From the NCBI GenBank assembly GCA_903884425.1, contig CAISEP010000007.1, forward strand, positions 62,001-126,000: 64,000 nt of DNA, in the 5' to 3' direction. The stretch comes from an uncultured Caulobacterales bacterium. Lineage in GTDB: Bacteria > Pseudomonadota > Alphaproteobacteria > Caulobacterales > Caulobacteraceae. Positions 60,393 to 64,000 of this stretch are shown piece after piece (within the stretch, counting starts at the first letter, position 1; every line of letters begins with the position of its first letter). Below the pieces are notes generated by a model. The model made no database searches, was not told the origin of the DNA, and saw only the letters and a list, made by a program, of their open reading frames with translations. The position numbers were made by a program, and so were the translations under genes.

Positions 60393-62015
60393 ATGACGAT
60401 TGCCCTTCCATCCTGGGTCCGGCGCGTGTTCGGGGATGACGGCGGCGAAGCGATCGCGCCGGCCGACCTGCCCTCTGGGCGGAAGTACCTGATCTTTGCG
60501 GTGATGGCCTTTGGCCAGTTCCTCGCCCTGATCGACATCCAGATCGTGGCGGCGTCACTGAACGACGTGCAGGCGGGATTATCAGCCGGTCCGGACGAGA
60601 TCAGCTGGATCCAGACCGGTTATCTGATGGCCGAACTGGTGATGATCCCGTTCTCGGCCTTCCTGGCCCAGGCCCTGTCCACCCGATGGCTGTTTGCCCT
60701 GTCAGCCGGGTTGTTCACCGTCGCCAGCGCCCTGTGCGGTGCGGCCGGGGACATAAGCTCCATCGTGCTGTTCCGGGTGATCCAGGGCTTCGTCGGCGGT
60801 GCCATGGTGCCCACGGTCTTCGCCACGGGATACGCCCTTTTTTCCGGGCCGCAGCGGGCCATGATCCCCGCCATCCTGGGCATGGTCTCGGTGTTGGCCC
60901 CGACCCTTGGGCCGACCGTGGGCGGTTTCCTGACCGAAACGATCGGCTGGCGATCCATCTTCTACATCAACATCGTTCCGGGCGCGGCGGTGACTGTCCT
61001 GTCTCTGGTCCTGATCCGGGTCGACCGACCGAACCTGTCGATGCTCCGCCGGATCGACTATGTGCATCTGGCCTCGATGGCGACCTTTCTCGGCTGCCTG
61101 GAATACGTGCTGGAGGAGGGGCCCAAGAATGACTGGCTAGGCGATCCAAGGATCGCTGTCGCCGCCTGGGTCTCGCTGGTCGCCTTCATCCTGTTCCTCG
61201 AGCGGTCGTTCCGCTCCGGCGGGCCAATCGTGAAACTCTCCCCCTTTCGACGGCCGACCTTCGCGTTTGCCTGTGTGTTCAACCTCGTGATCGGCTTTGG
61301 TCTCTATTCCTCGACCTATCTCGTGCCGGTCTTTCTGGGGCGCGTGCGAGGCTACAACGCCCTGCAGATCGGTCTGACGGTCTTCATCGTCGGCGTGACC
61401 CAGGTGGCTTCCACCGTGATTGCCGCCCGGTTGTCCCAGAGAGCGGATCCACGGCGGGTGATCGCCGTCGGGCTCAGCCTGTTCGCCGCGGCCCTGTGGC
61501 TCGCCTCGTACATCACTCCGGACTGGGGATTCGCCGCCTGGGCCGGGCCGCAGATGCTGCGGGGCTTCGCCGTGATGCTGTGCATCGTGCCGAGCGTGGG
61601 CCTGGCACTGAACGGTTTCGCCCTGACCGAGCTGAGATACGCCTCCGCCCTGTTCAACCTGATGCGCAACCTGGGCGGCGCGATCGGCATTGCGGTGGTC
61701 AACACCTGGCTCGGAGACGCGACCCGGACGGAGGTGGAACGCCTGGGCGAGGCGCTGGGCCGACCGGGGACCCATGCTCCGGACCGCGTTGCCGACCTGG
61801 CCCGACAGTTGTCGTCCGGTCTCGGCGACGTCAGCCATGCGACCCTTGTTGCGCAGGGCGAGTTCGCCCGGGTTGTCGGCCGCTACGCCCTGACGTCTGC
61901 GTTCAACGAGGTGTTCCGCACCATGGCCTGGATATTTCTCTGTGCCCTTGTGCTCGTTCCCTTCTGTCGTCCGGCGCCGCCGACGCCGGCCTCCGCTGCT
62001 CCGGATGCGCACTGA
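60393..62015 (+). CDS. DHA2-family MFS multidrug efflux pump (EmrB/QacA type)
   Basis: The 540-residue transporter has about fourteen spans: FGQFLALIDIQIVAASLNDVQAGL in helix 1, ISWIQTGYLMAELVMIPFSAFLAQALSTRW, and motif C-like ILGMVSVLAPTLGPTVGGFLTETIGWRSIFYINIVPG, which is the EmrB signature. It pumps lipophilic compounds across the inner membrane in exchange for protons and works with an EmrA adaptor. The ATG at 60393 begins shortly before the first conserved segment. It is divergent from the regulator, and the adaptor gene is on the other arm. Confidence 0.88.
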   Translation: MTIALPSWVRRVFGDDGGEAIAPADLPSGRKYLIFAVMAFGQFLALIDIQIVAASLNDVQAGLSAGPDEISWIQTGYLMAELVMIPFSAFLAQALSTRWLFALSAGLFTVASALCGAAGDISSIVLFRVIQGFVGGAMVPTVFATGYALFSGPQRAMIPAILGMVSVLAPTLGPTVGGFLTETIGWRSIFYINIVPGAAVTVLSLVLIRVDRPNLSMLRRIDYVHLASMATFLGCLEYVLEEGPKNDWLGDPRIAVAAWVSLVAFILFLERSFRSGGPIVKLSPFRRPTFAFACVFNLVIGFGLYSSTYLVPVFLGRVRGYNALQIGLTVFIVGVTQVASTVIAARLSQRADPRRVIAVGLSLFAAALWLASYITPDWGFAAWAGPQMLRGFAVMLCIVPSVGLALNGFALTELRYASALFNLMRNLGGAIGIAVVNTWLGDATRTEVERLGEALGRPGTHAPDRVADLARQLSSGLGDVSHATLVAQGEFARVVGRYALTSAFNEVFRTMAWIFLCALVLVPFCRPAPPTPASAAPDAH

Positions 62016-62214
62016 TGCGCCCGTTGGTGCGGATGTCAGCAATGGGTCGCAGGCGGTCGCCCCCCCTCGTCCGGGACCCTGCCATTCCGGACCCGGATGG
62101 GGCGGTGCCGGGCAGCGGACATTCCCAACGGCCGCGACATCGCCAGTCCAGGGCGTTGCCGGCGTCGTGGAACGTCCGGAAATCACGGGACAATTCCCCG
62201 CGCCAAGACCACAC

Positions 62215-62235
62215 TTCAGTTTCCGGAGGACTGAA
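62215..62235 (-). terminator. Hairpin directly after the tRNA gene
   Basis: On the minus strand TTCAGT and ACTGAA pair around CCTCCGGAA immediately after the tRNA CCA end. No T-run follows, so terminator or 3'-processing function is uncertain. Confidence 0.35.
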
Positions 62236-62311
<76 letters not shown>

Positions 62312-62680
62312 ACGCCGTCCGACGCGTGCGTCGGCGGGAGGGGGCGATCTATCCGCCTTTGACGGGATTGGCAAGGGAAAACGGTGCGGGCCGCCGGTTC
62401 CGGGAGGGGGCCTGGGCGCCGCTTCCCGCGCCCTCCGGTCCAGGCCGCCGGGCGGGGGCCTGTGCGGGCCGGGCAGATATTCGACCCGATCCTCCGCCGG
62501 ATAATTTAATCTTAGTAACCAACTCTTCATGCGGAGTCATCAATCTGCGGGTGTCCGACGCTCGGTCTGTCGCGTCGAGTACAGCAATCCGTGTCGGCTC
62601 CTCTGCATAGGGAGCGCTCGGGTCCTGTGCTTTCGCATCGCGATATCGCGACCGGAGGACGCTGGAGGGGAGCCGACCTT
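62312..62680. other. 369-bp intergenic region between tRNA-Lys and the chemotaxis operon
   Basis: No gene is seen. A CCGACGC-GT-GCGTCGG inverted repeat (62319-62334) lies just upstream of the tRNA. An AT-rich island (ATAATTTAATCTTAGTAACC at 62501-62520) is the most promoter-like segment and probably serves the downstream STAS-cheY-cheA operon. GGAGGGGAG lies before the ATG at 62681. Confidence 0.45.
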
Positions 62681-63022
62681 ATGGATGGTGAAGACGTCGC
62701 GACTCTGGTGCTGCCGTCCGTGCTGGACCTGAAGGCCGTCGGGGGGCTGCATGCGGACCTGCTGGCCGTGCGCGGTCGGCCGCTGACGCTGGATGCCTCG
62801 CAGGTCTCGCGCCTGGGCGGGCTGGGGCTTCAGGTGCTGCTGGCGGCACGGACCACCTGGGCGGAGGATGCCCAGCCCTTTTCCGTGGTGAACCCGTCCG
62901 AAGATTTCACCGGCGCGCTGGACCTGTTCGGCGCGCCTGACCTCGAACCGGTCGCGTCCGAAGCGTCCGACCCATTCGCTGCTGATTCAAACTCCGCCGA
63001 CGCCAGGGAGCTTCGTTCGTGA
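62681..63022 (+). CDS. STAS-domain protein heading a chemotaxis operon
   Basis: A 113-residue single STAS domain: VATLVLPSVLDLKAVGGLHADLLAVRGRPLTLDASQVSRLGGLGLQVLLAA is the beta-sheet and helix core of anti-sigma-factor-antagonist-like proteins. The tail is acidic and low-complexity. The ATG at 62681 begins at domain homology. It overlaps the cheY GTG by 4 bp. STAS-CheY-CheA order occurs in chemotaxis clusters of several alphaproteobacteria, where the STAS protein has an accessory role. Confidence 0.8.
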   Translation: MDGEDVATLVLPSVLDLKAVGGLHADLLAVRGRPLTLDASQVSRLGGLGLQVLLAARTTWAEDAQPFSVVNPSEDFTGALDLFGAPDLEPVASEASDPFAADSNSADARELRS

Positions 63023-63384
63023 CCAAGACCATTCTCACCGTAGATGACAGCCGGACCATGCGCGACATGCTGCACCTGGCGCTGACCGAGGCGGGCTTCC
63101 GCGTCGTACAGGCCGTGGATGGTCTGGACGGGCTGGAGGCGCTGGACGCCGCCCAGGCCGACGTGATCATCACCGACATCAACATGCCCCGCCTGGACGG
63201 CTTCGGCTTCATCGAGGGCGTGCGCAAGAACGATCGCCACCGGGCCACGCCGATCCTGGTGCTGACCACCGAAAGCGACACCACCAAGAAGCAGCGCGCC
63301 CGGGACGCCGGGGCCACCGGCTGGATCGTCAAGCCGTTCAATCCGGAAAAGCTGATCGACGCCATTCGCCGCGTCGCGGCCTGA
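63019..63384 (+). CDS. cheY: Chemotaxis response regulator CheY
   Basis: The 121-residue stand-alone receiver has the acidic pair in TVDDSRTMR, phosphoacceptor Asp53 in ITDINMPRLDG, the switch Thr in LVLTTES and Lys in WIVKPFNPEKL. There is no output domain, as expected for CheY acting on the flagellar motor. The GTG start at 63019 overlaps the STAS stop (GTGA). It is followed by cheA after 61 bp. Confidence 0.9.
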   Translation: MTKTILTVDDSRTMRDMLHLALTEAGFRVVQAVDGLDGLEALDAAQADVIITDINMPRLDGFGFIEGVRKNDRHRATPILVLTTESDTTKKQRARDAGATGWIVKPFNPEKLIDAIRRVAA

Positions 63385-63445
63385 GTGACGCCGTCCGTCC
63401 CGTCCTGAGTCCCGCCCGCAGCTCTTCAACAGGTCAGGCTCCGCC

Positions 63446-64000
63446 ATGGATCCCTTAGCCGCCATCAAGGTTACCTTCTTCCAGGAGTGCGAGGAGCAGC
63501 TCGCCGAACTCGAAGGCGGTTTGCTGGCCATGGAGGGGGGCGACCACGACCCCGAGATCGTCAATGCGGTCTTCCGGGCGGTCCATTCCATCAAGGGCGG
63601 CGCCGGGGCCTTCAGCCTCGAGGAACTGGTCCGCTTCAGCCATGTGTTCGAGACCGCGCTGGACCTGATCCGCAGCGGCGACATTCCGGCGGACCAGGAG
63701 ACCCTGAAACTGCTGCTGCGCTCGGCCGACGTGCTGGCCGACCATGTGCGCGCGGCCCGGGACGGCGGCTCGGTGGACGAGGGGCGCTCCAGCGCCATGG
63801 CCGAGGCCCTCGAGGCCCTGGCCTCGGGCATGGGCGGTGGCGGCGAGGCCGATACCGGCGACGGCTTCTCGGACTTCGTGTTCAACCCGGTGGCCATCGA
63901 TCTTTCGGATACAGCCGCGGCCCCGGACACCTCCATCGAGGACCTGCTGGCCCGGGTGACCGGAGAGGTTGAAGCCGCGGACGCCGATGAGGGTGCCGAG
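63446..64000 (+). CDS. cheA: Chemotaxis histidine kinase CheA, 5' part (cut by window edge)
   Basis: The first 185 residues are present: an HPt (P1) domain with phosphoacceptor His47 in VFRAVHSIKGGAGAF, then VRFSHVFETALDLIRSGDI, and an acidic Ala/Asp-rich linker typical of the region before P2/P3. Kinase and CheW-like domains lie beyond base 64000. The ATG at 63446 follows AGGTCAGG. It would phosphorylate the CheY encoded just upstream. Confidence 0.88.
   Translation, partial: MDPLAAIKVTFFQECEEQLAELEGGLLAMEGGDHDPEIVNAVFRAVHSIKGGAGAFSLEELVRFSHVFETALDLIRSGDIPADQETLKLLLRSADVLADHVRAARDGGSVDEGRSSAMAEALEALASGMGGGGEADTGDGFSDFVFNPVAIDLSDTAAAPDTSIEDLLARVTGEVEAADADEGAE

Overview
The window is very GC-rich DNA (G or C at almost every third codon position) from what looks like an alphaproteobacterium. 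Supporting signs are two large TonB-dependent receptors of the sphingomonad/caulobacter type, an RcnB-like secreted protein, a QuiC-type fusion dehydratase, many TTG/GTG starts and 4-bp ATGA overlaps, and a chemotaxis cluster opening with STAS-CheY-CheA. An Azospirillaceae, Sphingomonadales or Caulobacterales host would fit. The sequence alone does not settle the genus. No insertion sequence, phage gene or CRISPR array was seen.

Region 1 (1-18936) is a plant-aromatic catabolic island aimed at protocatechuate. It holds the 5' part of pobA with a divergent AraC regulator, and two exported esterases. A TetR regulator lies beside a catabolic shikimate/quinate dehydrogenase. Next come a TonB receptor, a Tat-exported DUF3237 protein and two MFS carriers. 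A QuiC-type 3-dehydroshikimate dehydratase follows. Finally a MarR regulator is divergent from a vanillin dehydrogenase / hydroxycinnamoyl-CoA hydratase-lyase / feruloyl-CoA synthetase operon. Four promoters in the first 12.6 kb share the imperfect palindrome ACnAA-N4-TTnGT, which ties the esterases, receptor, dehydrogenase and dehydratase together. The simplest reading is a locus that takes up and hydrolyses hydroxycinnamoyl-quinate or -shikimate esters (chlorogenate type) and funnels both halves to protocatechuate.

Region 2 (18937-31669) carries an HSL-type esterase, small secreted proteins, two amidohydrolases and an ABC exporter. It also has a TetR-controlled acyl-CoA operon (ligase, SDR, enoyl-CoA hydratase) facing a DUF35 / thiolase-like pair in which the thiolase nucleophile is Ser, not Cys. 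That pair may be a side-chain retro-aldolase.

Region 3 (31835-41732) is a two-component system feeding an RND tripartite efflux operon, then a DcaP-like porin with a clear terminator. Region 4 (41992-52369) has a second TonB receptor and the complete kdpFABCDE potassium operon, which begins with two tandem single-span micropeptides. Region 5 (52540-57079) holds an MDR oxidoreductase, a membrane-anchored unknown, an orphan vanA, the tail of a decayed flavin monooxygenase and an intact-looking extradiol dioxygenase. Region 6 (57195-62015) has a PanE-like protein and an EmrAB-type efflux set split around a TetR and a thioesterase. The window ends with tRNA-Lys(CUU) and the start of a chemotaxis operon (STAS, CheY, CheA, the last cut by the window edge).
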